From NCBI GenBank assembly GCA_012735495.1, contig JAAYHD010000021.1:1-64000 (forward strand): a DNA stretch of 64,000 bases, given 5' to 3'. The notes beneath the pieces are model-generated. The model saw only the letters and a program-made list of their open reading frames with translations. It was not told the DNA's origin and did not search any database. The position numbers and the translations under genes were made by a program. Positions 1-9,085 of this stretch are shown here, piece by piece. Position 1 is the stretch's first letter, and each line of letters opens with the position of its first letter. The stretch comes from Clostridiales bacterium. GTDB lineage: Bacteria > Bacillota > Clostridia > Lachnospirales > Lachnospiraceae.

Positions 1-2
1 AT

Positions 3-581
3 GTATCGGATTTCGTAAACAGGGTTTTTGGCAATAATAAGTTTAATTTTCAAAGTGTTATTCAGAGGATTGTTGTATTTACGCTGCCCGGCAGAAAAAA
101 CCGGATAGCAAAGCAAATACGTGAAAGAAGATTTTACGAATTGATCAAGGATTTTTACGAGTCCGACGTTGTTTTGCAGATGGATAATTACATGCAGCAT
201 GGCACGACAACCACGCTGGAGCACTGCGAAAATGTAGCCTGGATCAGCTACCTTATTAATGAAAAGCTGCGGCTGAATGCCGATGAAAAATCCCTGGTTG
301 AAGCGGCTATGCTTCATGACCTTTACCTGTATGACTGGCATGAGGCGGACCCTGAGCGGAAGCTTCATGGTTTAAGCCATCCGGAGGTTGCCTGTGATAA
401 TGCGGTAAAGCATTTCGGAATATCCGAAAAGGAGCAGGAAGCCATTCGAAGCCACATGTGGCCGCTTACCATAACGAAGATACCTAAGAGCAAGGAAGCG
501 TTTATAATATGCATTGCCGACAAGTACTGCGCGCTTATCGAGATGATAAGGCTCAATAAGTATTTCGGGCTGAGGCATTGA
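3..581 (+). CDS. HD-domain phosphohydrolase-like protein, truncated at left window edge
   Basis: ORF track starts at TTG 141, but the frame is open back to position 3 (VSDFVNRVFGNNKFNFQSVIQRIVVFTLPGRKNRIAKQIRERRFYELIKDFYESD...), so the gene begins outside the window; H...HD motif AAMLHDLYLYDWH. Confidence 0.75.
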   Translation, partial: VSDFVNRVFGNNKFNFQSVIQRIVVFTLPGRKNRIAKQIRERRFYELIKDFYESDVVLQMDNYMQHGTTTTLEHCENVAWISYLINEKLRLNADEKSLVEAAMLHDLYLYDWHEADPERKLHGLSHPEVACDNAVKHFGISEKEQEAIRSHMWPLTITKIPKSKEAFIICIADKYCALIEMIRLNKYFGLRH

Positions 582-601
582 AAAATCAAAAGTGTGAGGA
601 A

Positions 602-642
602 GGCAGCTTAAAAAGCTGCCTAAAATTATTATTTTTTTTGAA
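602..642 (+). terminator. Rho-independent terminator
   Basis: GGCAGCTT-AAA-AAGCTGCC followed by a T-rich tract. Confidence 0.8.
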
Positions 643-671
643 CCTGATTATAATTATTAGCGACTAATATA

Positions 672-1241
672 ATGAAAGCAGATAAGCGAGGTGGTGGTTT
701 GGGTTTATTAAGTGACAGTCATGATGAAAGCATATTAATATCAAAAGCGGCAAAGGGCGACAATAATGCTTTTGAATTGCTGATGGGCACACACCTCAAG
801 GTTATATATAACTATATCTGTTTACATGTATCAGGTGAAGAGGATGTTAAGGATATCGTCCAGGAAACAATGCTTGCGGTATGGTCTGGCATGAAATCAT
901 TTAGCGGCAAATCGGCCTTCAGAACATGGATTCTGGGAATAACCCGACGAAAAATAAGCGATTTTTACAGAAGAAAATACCAGTTCTCCACGGTGTCCAT
1001 ATACGAAGAGGAAGCTTCCCTGACGGCTGATGACCGGTTCGATGATTCCGTCAATGCCATTGATGTAAAGAGCGCTATAGCAAGCCTAAGCAGCGAAGAG
1101 CAGGAGCTCGTGTTTCTTGCCTTCAATGCGGAGCTTACATACCAGGAGATATCGGATATAATCCAAGTGCCTGTCGGCACTGTGAAAAGCCGGATGCATA
1201 ACATTAAATCCAAGCTTAGGAAACACCTCGAAAAGGAGTGA
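672..1241 (+). CDS. RNA polymerase sigma factor, sigma-70/ECF type
   Basis: Region 2 (DVKDIVQETMLAVW..FRTWILGITRRKISDFYRR) and region 4 (LSSEEQELVFLAFNAELTYQEISDIIQVPVGTVKSRMHNIKSKLRKHL). True start may be TTG 699 behind GAGGTGG. Confidence 0.9.
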   Translation: MKADKRGGGLGLLSDSHDESILISKAAKGDNNAFELLMGTHLKVIYNYICLHVSGEEDVKDIVQETMLAVWSGMKSFSGKSAFRTWILGITRRKISDFYRRKYQFSTVSIYEEEASLTADDRFDDSVNAIDVKSAIASLSSEEQELVFLAFNAELTYQEISDIIQVPVGTVKSRMHNIKSKLRKHLEKE

Positions 1242-1247
1242 TGCGGT

Positions 1248-1586
1248 ATTATTGAGTGCACGGAAATCCAGGAAATGTTAATTGATTATTTGAATGACAG
1301 GCTTGATGAAGCAAAAAGGCGCAGGGTCGTGGCTCATCTTGCGTCCTGCGGTGAATGCAGAAAAGAGGCGGCTTTGCTTATCAGGCTTAAGAATAATCAG
1401 GAAATGGCTTTAAAGGAAGTGCCGCAGGACATAAAACTATCTGCTTTCGATCTGGTTCCCAAGGCACAGCCGCAGGAAAAATCCCTGCTTGCCATGCTTA
1501 ACCTTGAACCGGTGTATGATTCCTTGAAGCTTGTAGGCGTAACAATGCAGTTTATGAAAAAAATGATTTTAATAGGAGGTAATTAA
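1248..1586 (+). CDS. Zinc-finger (zf-HC2/ZAS-type) anti-sigma factor; likely non-canonical start
   Basis: HxxxCxxC motif HLASCGEC in LIDYLNDRLDEAKRRRVVAHLASCGECRKEAALL; ORF-track start is ATG 1275 but homologous sequence IECTEIQE continues upstream to ATT codons at 1248/1251. Confidence 0.75.
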   Translation: MIECTEIQEMLIDYLNDRLDEAKRRRVVAHLASCGECRKEAALLIRLKNNQEMALKEVPQDIKLSAFDLVPKAQPQEKSLLAMLNLEPVYDSLKLVGVTMQFMKKMILIGGN

Positions 1587-1587
1587 T

Positions 1588-1842
1588 ATGTCAGAAGAAA
1601 TTCCTGTAAAAGAGATTGCCGAGCTTTTGGACAATGTTACTGAGAAACTCCCCAAGCTGCTGAACGGGGTATTTGATACTCTTTACTCTGCGGATTCGGG
1701 AAAGAAGATGGGGCAGGCTGTCGGCGGATTTTATAAGGAGCTGATTGAGTCAGGAATTCCGGCGGAGGATGCTCTAAAGATGACAAAGGATTATATGCTG
1801 TCAATAAAGGATCTGGCCAACTCCTTCAGTGAAAAGCGTTAG
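1588..1842 (+). CDS. Small helical protein of unknown function in sigma/anti-sigma cluster
   Basis: AGGAGG-type RBS, 2-nt gap from anti-sigma gene, contains ESGIPAEDALKMTKDYM. Confidence 0.7.
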   Translation: MSEEIPVKEIAELLDNVTEKLPKLLNGVFDTLYSADSGKKMGQAVGGFYKELIESGIPAEDALKMTKDYMLSIKDLANSFSEKR

Positions 1843-1859
1843 AGGATATTCTGGCAGCC

Positions 1860-2069
1860 ATGACCGCAATAAGATTGATTAAGTCAATAGCTTTAATATT
1901 ACTGTATATTGCTCTGCTGCCCGTCTGGATCCTTTTGATTCTGCTTAAAATGGCAATATATAAGACAGTACTGACGAAGAACATGGTAAAGTCGGGAATT
2001 CCTAAAGAACATGCCAGGCAAATGGCGAAGGAAATGAGTTTGACGAACCTGGTTACCAGGAACAACTGA
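1860..2069 (+). CDS. Small membrane protein of unknown function
   Basis: N-terminal hydrophobic segment, C-terminal KSGIPKEHARQMAKEM resembling the preceding ORF. Confidence 0.6.
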   Translation: MTAIRLIKSIALILLYIALLPVWILLILLKMAIYKTVLTKNMVKSGIPKEHARQMAKEMSLTNLVTRNN

Positions 2070-2087
2070 TATCAAGCGGTTTTATGG

Positions 2088-2158
2088 AAGTGTCATATCT
2101 ATGAACCCTCATTTTTGGCATATGCAGGTATGAGGTCATAGATACGGCACTTTTATTT
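2088..2158. terminator. Long stem-loop, probable bidirectional terminator between convergent genes
   Basis: AAGTGTCATATCTATGA..CCTCAT....ATGAGG..TCATAGATACGGCACTT followed by TTATTTT. Confidence 0.7.
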
Positions 2159-2179
2159 TGTGAAGGCACGATATGTATA

Positions 2180-3352
2180 CTAATAGTGAATTTCTCCGGC
2201 CTTCTCCAATGAAAGCTTCGTTATGGTCGGGCCTGTCAGCTCATATATAAAGGTGGCGCACAAAACAACCGTCCGGATGGCTTGTCCAAGCTCGGGAAGA
2301 GTGTTTGCCGCAATCAGCGAAAGGCCGATGGCAACGCCGGCTTGCGGGACAAGGGAATAACCAAGGTATTTTTTTACCGGTGCCGGCGCTTTCATTATGG
2401 CGGCTCCTATGTACGCTCCGGCCACCTTTCCGATGACACGGCATATTACATATATGATACCTATTACACCGATTTTGGGTATGGATGTAATGTCAAGCTC
2501 CATACCGGAGACAACGAAGAACATAAGGAATATGGGTGGCGTAACATTGTCCACAAGACCCATGATTTCATTTCCCGATTTGTTTATGTTAATCAGCATG
2601 GCTCCCATGCACATGCAAAGAAGCAGCGGTGACAAGCCCAGCATCGTCGCCAATGCTGAACCCAGGAATACAAAACCGGTGGTTATAATGGTACGGTTCG
2701 ATGCCTTTTTGAAATACCGAAGCGGTATGGTAAACAGTAAGCCCAATAAAAAACCAAGCACAACCGAACCGATAATCTCAATAAACGGTGTTATAATTGC
2801 CATCATAAGTGAGGCTTTGTTGGGATTTTGCAGGCTGTTTACAATAGCCATTGAAAAACCGAAGGCTATAAGCGCGACCGCGTCATCCAGCGCGACGACG
2901 CTTAAAAGGGTCTCGGTAACGGGGCCTTTTGCGTTAAACTGCTTTACAACCATTATAGTTGCGGCAGGGGCCGTTGCCGAGGCAATGGCTCCAAGAAGCA
3001 GGGCAACCTTAATGTCAAATCCGGACAAAACCAGCGCCAGGGTAACCAGAAAGGTTGCGGCCAGTCCTTCCAATATCGCAATGACAATGGGCGTAAGCCC
3101 AACTTTTTTCAGATATGATAACTTAAATTCGGAGCCTATGGAGAATGCGATAAAGGCCAGCGCCATTTCCGATATCAGCTCAAGGCTTCCTATCAGGTTT
3201 GTTGGAACCAGCTTGAGGATATGCGGCCCAAGAAGCAGTCCGGCAATCAGATAGCCCGTAACATTTGGCAGCTTTATATGCTTTACGGCACGTCCGCAGA
3301 TGAGCCCTGAGAATAGAATTATTGCAAGGTAAAACAGGGTATTTGGCTGCAT
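2180..3352 (-). CDS. Cation:proton antiporter (CPA2/KefB-type membrane domain, no RCK domain)
   Basis: 390 aa polytopic protein: NVTGYLIAGLLLGPHILKLVP, ALDDAVALIAFGFSMA, LVPQAGVAIGLSL; ends after the membrane domain. Confidence 0.88.
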   Translation of the reverse strand: MQPNTLFYLAIILFSGLICGRAVKHIKLPNVTGYLIAGLLLGPHILKLVPTNLIGSLELISEMALAFIAFSIGSEFKLSYLKKVGLTPIVIAILEGLAATFLVTLALVLSGFDIKVALLLGAIASATAPAATIMVVKQFNAKGPVTETLLSVVALDDAVALIAFGFSMAIVNSLQNPNKASLMMAIITPFIEIIGSVVLGFLLGLLFTIPLRYFKKASNRTIITTGFVFLGSALATMLGLSPLLLCMCMGAMLININKSGNEIMGLVDNVTPPIFLMFFVVSGMELDITSIPKIGVIGIIYVICRVIGKVAGAYIGAAIMKAPAPVKKYLGYSLVPQAGVAIGLSLIAANTLPELGQAIRTVVLCATFIYELTGPTITKLSLEKAGEIHY

Positions 3353-3354
3353 AA

Positions 3355-3693
3355 TCAGAACTCAACCCCTTCTGCCGAAAGAATTGGCAAGGTAAACATG
3401 ACGGCCGTATCCGGTTTTGATATGTCACCTACAACCTCACGGACTATCCTTTTGGTTTTTTCAATCTGCTCATCCTTCTGTACAATGAATATGGTCTTGC
3501 TTTCCTTTCTTTCCGGATCGACAAACAGACGAATGGTTCCGAAGATCGGATAGTTTTCGCATGTTTTTGCAAGCTCCTTAATCATACCAGTGCTGTTTAT
3601 AATGGTTGCGCCGCATATACCGTTATCCATGAATCTTTGCAGCAGGGTTTCAAGCAATTCGACCTTGTTCAGGACAATCATAAGGCATTGCAT
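3355..3693 (-). CDS. PII-like signalling protein
   Basis: 112 aa ferredoxin-like-fold pattern MQCLMIVLNKVELLETLLQRFMDNGICGATIINSTGM...TIFIVQKDEQIEKTKRIVREVVGD; 2-nt gap to antiporter gene. Confidence 0.7.
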   Translation of the reverse strand: MQCLMIVLNKVELLETLLQRFMDNGICGATIINSTGMIKELAKTCENYPIFGTIRLFVDPERKESKTIFIVQKDEQIEKTKRIVREVVGDISKPDTAVMFTLPILSAEGVEF

Positions 3694-3788
3694 AAAATAT
3701 CACTCCCAAAAACTACATATTTTTTTACAGCACATTATATTGTATCAGTATGATTTTCGATATTCAAATCTAATAGTGATGGTTTTTT

Positions 3789-3812
3789 CGGCATTTTTGC
3801 CGTTTTATTTGT
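3789..3812 (+). terminator. Terminator-like hairpin with no upstream + strand CDS
   Basis: CGGCATTTTTGCCG then TTTTATTTG in a divergent intergenic region. Confidence 0.5.
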
Positions 3813-4078
3813 TGGTTTTTACGATAATATTTCGAAACAGCTGAAGGAAAAAGCGTATGACAGTATTTGATATGATATAGATTTTTATATAAAAAACCGC
3901 ATATATATAGATGTTGAATTATGGCACTATCATGAAGTATAATTAAACTCAATATAAAAACCATATGTTCACCGCTTGATTTGTTTGACAGTTGCAGGTC
4001 CGTTATAGCTTTGGAGTAATAACACAGTGCAGTATAAGTATTCCAGTTTGTTTGAAATATAGATTTGGGAGGTTCAGT

Positions 4079-4807
4079 ATGATTGTTCATTACAATTGCG
4101 AAAAATGCAAGGAGCATCTTTGCATACATAAGGTTCCGATTTTTTCGTCCCTGGATTCCGAGGACTTAAGAAAGATTATGAAGCTGATTACCCATGATGA
4201 GTATAAAAAAGGCGAAACAATTGTCTTTGAACAGGAAGTCATGGACAGCGTTATAATTATAAATGAGGGCAGCGCCAAGGCATACAAGACCACGGCGGAC
4301 GGGCGCGAGCAGATTCTATATGTTTTCTCCGAGGGCGATTTCTTTGGGGAGCAGAACCTCTTTACGGGCCAGCCATCAACCTATACGGTGGAAGCGCTTC
4401 AGCCGGTAAAGATATGCAAGCTGTCCAGAAACCAGTTCCAGGAGCTTTTATATCGTTATCCCGATATAGCGGTCAAGCTGATTGTCGAGCTTGGCGGGAG
4501 ACTTTCAAGGCTTGAGAACGCCATTCAGAGCATAGGCGTCAGGAATGTGGACAACCGTATCGGTTTTTTGCTGCTGGAATTTGCTGAAAAATACGGAACA
4601 AAAAATAAAAACGGAACCGTCATACATCTTCCGATAAGTAGGGAAGGCATGGCGAATTATCTTGGCGTGGCAAGGGAAACTGTAAGCAGAAAGCTTAGCC
4701 AGCTTGAGAACGAGGGCATCATCCGGTCCATAAGCAATAAGGAAATACTGATTCCCGAAATGAGCAGGATTGAGGAGCTGGCGGGAATTTCGTCTCATTT
4801 GCATTAA
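4079..4807 (+). CDS. Crp/Fnr family transcriptional regulator with N-terminal Cys cluster
   Basis: cNMP-binding domain and HTH (ISREGMANYLGVARETVSRKLSQLENEGII); start ATG 4079 behind GGGAGG; N-term MIVHYNCEKCKEHLCIHKVPIF (C-x2-C-x4-C). Confidence 0.92.
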   Translation: MIVHYNCEKCKEHLCIHKVPIFSSLDSEDLRKIMKLITHDEYKKGETIVFEQEVMDSVIIINEGSAKAYKTTADGREQILYVFSEGDFFGEQNLFTGQPSTYTVEALQPVKICKLSRNQFQELLYRYPDIAVKLIVELGGRLSRLENAIQSIGVRNVDNRIGFLLLEFAEKYGTKNKNGTVIHLPISREGMANYLGVARETVSRKLSQLENEGIIRSISNKEILIPEMSRIEELAGISSHLH

Positions 4808-4883
4808 AAAATGATGTTCAAGTCTATTTAAGACTATTTATAATGAATAGATAATAAATGTATCAATTTATGTATTGAATTAT

Positions 4884-4917
4884 GGCATGCCAAGTAAACA
4901 ACGGCATGTCTTTATTT
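4884..4917 (+). terminator. Rho-independent terminator
   Basis: GGCATGCC-AAGTAAACAAC-GGCATGTC then TTTATTTT. Confidence 0.65.
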
Positions 4918-5002
4918 TGTGAATATGATTAATTCCTTCGGGAATACTTGTATTATGCATATTGGCAAATAATGTACGATTATTATCAAGGAGGTATTTA
5001 CC

Positions 5003-5617
5003 GTGGGAGTTGATTTCAAAAACAGTCGGACAAAGGACAATCTTATGAGGGCCTTTGCCGGGGAGAGCCAGGCAAGAAACAGGTATACATTTGCCGCGTC
5101 CCAAGCAAGGAAGGAGCATCATCATGTGATTGAAGCGATATTCAGGTTCACTGCCGACCAGGAGAAGGAGCACGCGGAGATCTTTTACGGGCACCTTAAA
5201 GAGCTTGCCGGTGAGAATATACATGTGGACGGGTCATATCCGGTTGATATATCAAAGGATATAACGGACCTTCTTCGCAGTGCGCAGCACAACGAATATG
5301 AGGAATATGATCCTATATACAAGAGCTTTGGAGACATAGCGAAAGAAGAGGGTTTTGACAGGGTTGCGGCATCATTCCACATGATTTCAAAAATTGAAAA
5401 AATCCATGGAGACCGTTTCGGAAAGTTCGCAAAGCTCATGGAGGAGGATAAGCTCTACGAGTCGGAAGTTGAAACCGGCTGGATGTGCTTAAACTGCGGG
5501 CACGTCCATTGGGGAACGGAAGCACCGAAGGAATGCCCCGTCTGTCACCATGACAGGGGGTATTTCATAAGGCTTGAGCTTGCGCCATTTCATACAATGA
5601 ATTTATCCGACGAGTAA
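5003..5617 (+). CDS. rbr: Rubrerythrin
   Basis: Ferritin-like ExxH di-iron motifs and C-terminal rubredoxin-like CxxC pairs (MCLNCGHVHWGTEAPKECPVCHH). Confidence 0.95.
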   Translation: MGVDFKNSRTKDNLMRAFAGESQARNRYTFAASQARKEHHHVIEAIFRFTADQEKEHAEIFYGHLKELAGENIHVDGSYPVDISKDITDLLRSAQHNEYEEYDPIYKSFGDIAKEEGFDRVAASFHMISKIEKIHGDRFGKFAKLMEEDKLYESEVETGWMCLNCGHVHWGTEAPKECPVCHHDRGYFIRLELAPFHTMNLSDE

Positions 5618-5626
5618 AAGGCCATC

Positions 5627-5656
5627 AACACCGGTGTTTCCTGCCGGTGTTTTTTC
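5627..5656 (+). terminator. Rho-independent terminator
   Basis: AACACCGG...CCGGTGTT then T-tract. Confidence 0.85.
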
Positions 5657-5689
5657 TTTCGCAGCTTTTTGAGCCTGCCATACTTTATT

Positions 5690-5705
5690 TGTGATTTATG
5701 TCACG
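5690..5705. promoter_or_regulatory. Candidate Crp/Fnr-family operator
   Basis: TGTGA-TTTATG-TCACG, a 5-6-5 dyad resembling the classical CRP consensus, ~105 nt upstream of the DUF1858 gene. Confidence 0.5.
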
Positions 5706-5808
5706 GTAATAATAATTTTAATAAATTATATTTTACATAAGGAATCGGCAGGAAATCGTAATTGCATGTTGCGCGGTTTCATAATATCATGAATTTGGAG
5801 GATATATT

Positions 5809-6039
5809 TTGGCAGGAAAAGCTATTGATTTAAATAAAAGCGTATATGATTTATGCAATGAGCATAAGGAGCTTCCGCAGCTTCTGCACGATCTTGGATT
5901 TGTGGACATAATCAAGCCGGGTATGCTGCATACGGCGGGAAGGTTTATGACTTTAAAGAAGGGCGCGGCTTTTAAGAAGGTCAGCCTGGACTTAATAAAG
6001 GAAACCCTCGCGGTGAACGGATACGAAATTATAGACTAG
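5809..6039 (+). CDS. DUF1858 domain protein
   Basis: IDLNKSVYDLCNEHKELPQLLHDLGFVDIIKPGMLHTAGRFMTLKKGAAFKKVSLDLI; TTG start behind TTGGAGG. Confidence 0.85.
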   Translation: MAGKAIDLNKSVYDLCNEHKELPQLLHDLGFVDIIKPGMLHTAGRFMTLKKGAAFKKVSLDLIKETLAVNGYEIID

Positions 6040-6069
6040 AGCATATTAACATATATGTTTTTAAATAAC

Positions 6070-6096
6070 GAAACCTTGATGCATCATCAAGGTTTC
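6070..6096 (+). other. Perfect 12-bp intercistronic hairpin
   Basis: GAAACCTTGATG-CAT-CATCAAGGTTTC between DUF1858 gene and gnd. Confidence 0.8.
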
Positions 6097-6118
6097 TTGT
6101 AAATAAGGAGGTAATCGG

Positions 6119-7534
6119 ATGGCAAAACAAAATGTTGGTCTTATCGGGCTTGCGGTGATGGGAAAGAACCTGGCATTAAACATTGCAGACCACGGGTATT
6201 CGGTATCCGTGTATAACCGTTCAAGGGAAAAAACGGACAGCCTCTTGGACGAAGCAAGGGATAAGAGCATAATTGGGACTTATTCATTGGATGAGTTCGT
6301 TAATTCGTTGGAAAAGCCGAGAAAGATCATTCTTATGGTCAAAGCCGGAAAGGCTGTGGATGAAATGATTGAGCAGCTTCTTCCGCTGCTTGAGCCGGGG
6401 GATTTGCTTATGGACGGTGGCAATTCCAATTACCTTGATACCATTGAAAGAAGCAAACGGCTTGAAGAACACAATATTCTCTATCTTGGCACCGGCATAT
6501 CCGGCGGAGAGGAGGGTGCGCGGTTCGGCCCCGCAATCATGCCCGGCGGAAGCCATGAGGCATATAAAATGATGGAGAACCTTCTTAAGGATGTGTCGGC
6601 CAAGGTTGACGGCGACCCGTGCTGCACATATATCGGTAAAAACGGTGCCGGGCATTTTGTCAAAATGGTCCACAACGGCATAGAATATGCCGACATGCAG
6701 CTTATTGCCGAAGCATATTCAATACTAAAGCAGGTTCTTGGGCTTTCACCTTCGGATTTTCATGAGATATTTGCCGAGTGGAACAGGGGAGAGCTAAACA
6801 GCTATCTGATTGAGATAACCGCGGATATCTTCACCAAGAAGGATATTGAAACAGGCAATTACCTGGTTGACATGATTTTGGATGTGGCGGGACAGAAAGG
6901 CACGGGAAAGTGGACGGGACAGATTTCCCTCGAGCTTGGAGTGCCTGCCCCGACCATTGCCGCAGCCGTTTATGAAAGATACATTTCAACCATGAAGGAG
7001 GATAGGGTGGCTGCAAGCAGGACTCTTGCAGGACACGGCAAGCTCCCCAAGGCTTCATATTCAAAGGAGGAAGCTAATAAATTCATTGAATCCGTAAGAA
7101 GGGCGCTTTATGCCAGCAAGATATGTGCATATGCCCAGGGCTTCGGACTTATGCGCGCTGCCGACATGCAGTACGAATGGGGGCTTAATCTGGGTGATAT
7201 CGCAAGGATCTTCCGGGGCGGGTGTATTATCCGCGCGCAATTCCTCAATAAGATCATGGAAGCATACGCCCGAAAGAAGGATCTGGTCAATCTACTTTTG
7301 GCGGATTACTTCAAGGATGCGGTCAGCGCCTACCAGGAGGACTGGAGAGACGTTGTCGCCACCGCCATTTACCACGGCATTCCTACACCTGCGTTCATGA
7401 GTGCCCTGGCCTACTACGACAGCTACAGAAGCGCAGAGCTTCCGATGAACTTGATTCAGGCCCAGAGGGATTATTTTGGGGCTCATACCTACATGCGCAA
7501 GGATAAGGAAGGAGTGTTCCATACAAATTGGTAA
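6119..7534 (+). CDS. gnd: 6-phosphogluconate dehydrogenase, decarboxylating
   Basis: [57 protein letters not shown]. Confidence 0.97.
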   Translation: MAKQNVGLIGLAVMGKNLALNIADHGYSVSVYNRSREKTDSLLDEARDKSIIGTYSLDEFVNSLEKPRKIILMVKAGKAVDEMIEQLLPLLEPGDLLMDGGNSNYLDTIERSKRLEEHNILYLGTGISGGEEGARFGPAIMPGGSHEAYKMMENLLKDVSAKVDGDPCCTYIGKNGAGHFVKMVHNGIEYADMQLIAEAYSILKQVLGLSPSDFHEIFAEWNRGELNSYLIEITADIFTKKDIETGNYLVDMILDVAGQKGTGKWTGQISLELGVPAPTIAAAVYERYISTMKEDRVAASRTLAGHGKLPKASYSKEEANKFIESVRRALYASKICAYAQGFGLMRAADMQYEWGLNLGDIARIFRGGCIIRAQFLNKIMEAYARKKDLVNLLLADYFKDAVSAYQEDWRDVVATAIYHGIPTPAFMSALAYYDSYRSAELPMNLIQAQRDYFGAHTYMRKDKEGVFHTNW

Positions 7535-7590
7535 AATGACGTAATTTAGTCGCCATAAATATATTATGTAAACAGAAAGGGGGTCCGGAT

Positions 7591-9069
7591 ATGATTGATA
7601 TGTCTGCAATACTTGTGATATTCGGAGGAACGGGCGATTTAACCCACAGAAAGCTGATGCCCGCCCTTTATAACATGCTCCTGGACGGTATCGTACCTGA
7701 GCACTTCAGGGTGGTGTCAATAGGAAGAAGGGATAAGACCGTTGACGAGTATAGGAATGAAATACGGGCATCCATTGATAGATACTCAAGAAACAAGGTT
7801 GATGAAAATATATGGTCGAAGCTTTGCGGCATGATATCATACTACAGGTTCGATTTTAGGGATTTTGAAGGATATCCGAAGCTGAAGGCTTACCTGGATA
7901 ATCTGGACAAAGAGGCAGATACCAAGGGGAACAGGATATATTACATGGCTGTTGCTCCCGAGTATTTTGAGACAATCGTTCATGGTCTGCACATTGCGGG
8001 AATGGCAAGGCAGGAGGGCTCATGGAGCAGGCTGGTGATTGAAAAGCCGTTCGGAAAGGACCTTAAGACCGCAAGGCATCTTAACCAGAAACTGCTCGAG
8101 GTATTTGACGAAAAGAGCATATACAGGATTGACCATTATCTTGGAAAAGAAATGATTCAGAACATAATGGTTCTCCGGTTCACCAACTCAATATTTGAAT
8201 CCATATGGAACAACAAGTTCATTGACAACATCCAGATTTCCCTTACGGAGAAGCTCGGTGTCGGGACCAGGGGAAATTATTATGAGAACTCCGGCGCCAT
8301 GCGTGACATGGTACAAAGCCACATCATGCAGATACTATCGCTTGTGGCAATGGAGCCTCCTGTTAACCTAAAGACCGATTCCATCCGTACCGAGAAGCTC
8401 AAGGTGCTTGAGGCAATTGAAGATATTACGCCCGAGTTTCTTAGGGAAAATGTAGTATTCGGCCAATACGGGAGGGGGTTCATAGACGGGGTTCCCGTCG
8501 TGGGATACAGGGAGGAAGCAAATATCCCGAAGGATTCGAATACTGAGACCTTCGTCGCGTTAAAGCTTCATATAAACAACTTCCGTTGGGCGGGAACGCC
8601 ATTCTATATCAGGACGGGAAAAAGGCTCGGTACATACGGTGCCGAGATTGTGATACAGTTCAAGGATTTGCCGAACATCCTTTATTTCAGCGACGGACAC
8701 ATTCAGGAGCCGAATCTTCTGGTAATAAGGATACAGCCAAATGTCGGCGTGTTCTTCCAGTTCAACACCAAGGATTTTACCTCCCACCACGGCATCGTGC
8801 CCACCAAGATGGACACCAGCTATGAGAATCCCAGCCAGGGAAATACCCCTGAAGCATATGAAAGGCTGATTTATGACATATTAAGAGGGGATTCAACCCT
8901 CTTCTCCAGGTGGGATGAGGTGGAAGCGTCATGGACCATAGCGGACAGGATTATTAAATACAGGGAGCAGGGAAACGTGAAGTTCCCGAATTATGACGCG
9001 GGCTCCATGGGGCCTGTCAGATCCTTTGAGCTTCTTGCCAGGGACGGCAGGAAATGGTGGAACATATAA
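7591..9069 (+). CDS. zwf: Glucose-6-phosphate 1-dehydrogenase
   Basis: IFGGTGDLTHRKLMPALYNM, RIDHYLGKE, IRTGKRL. Confidence 0.97.
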   Translation: MIDMSAILVIFGGTGDLTHRKLMPALYNMLLDGIVPEHFRVVSIGRRDKTVDEYRNEIRASIDRYSRNKVDENIWSKLCGMISYYRFDFRDFEGYPKLKAYLDNLDKEADTKGNRIYYMAVAPEYFETIVHGLHIAGMARQEGSWSRLVIEKPFGKDLKTARHLNQKLLEVFDEKSIYRIDHYLGKEMIQNIMVLRFTNSIFESIWNNKFIDNIQISLTEKLGVGTRGNYYENSGAMRDMVQSHIMQILSLVAMEPPVNLKTDSIRTEKLKVLEAIEDITPEFLRENVVFGQYGRGFIDGVPVVGYREEANIPKDSNTETFVALKLHINNFRWAGTPFYIRTGKRLGTYGAEIVIQFKDLPNILYFSDGHIQEPNLLVIRIQPNVGVFFQFNTKDFTSHHGIVPTKMDTSYENPSQGNTPEAYERLIYDILRGDSTLFSRWDEVEASWTIADRIIKYREQGNVKFPNYDAGSMGPVRSFELLARDGRKWWNI

Positions 9070-9085
9070 AGGGGAGGGTTACAAA

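Noticed and set aside
2397-3254. 285-aa + strand ORF antisense to the antiporter
   Set aside because: Shadow frame of a well-supported membrane protein gene; composition Ser/Met/Pro-rich with no recognisable domain or RBS.
4922-4960. PerR/Fur-like operator upstream of rubrerythrin (AATTCCTTCGGGAAT)
   Set aside because: A short hairpin with a UUCG-type loop is present but does not match a PerR box or Fur box convincingly.
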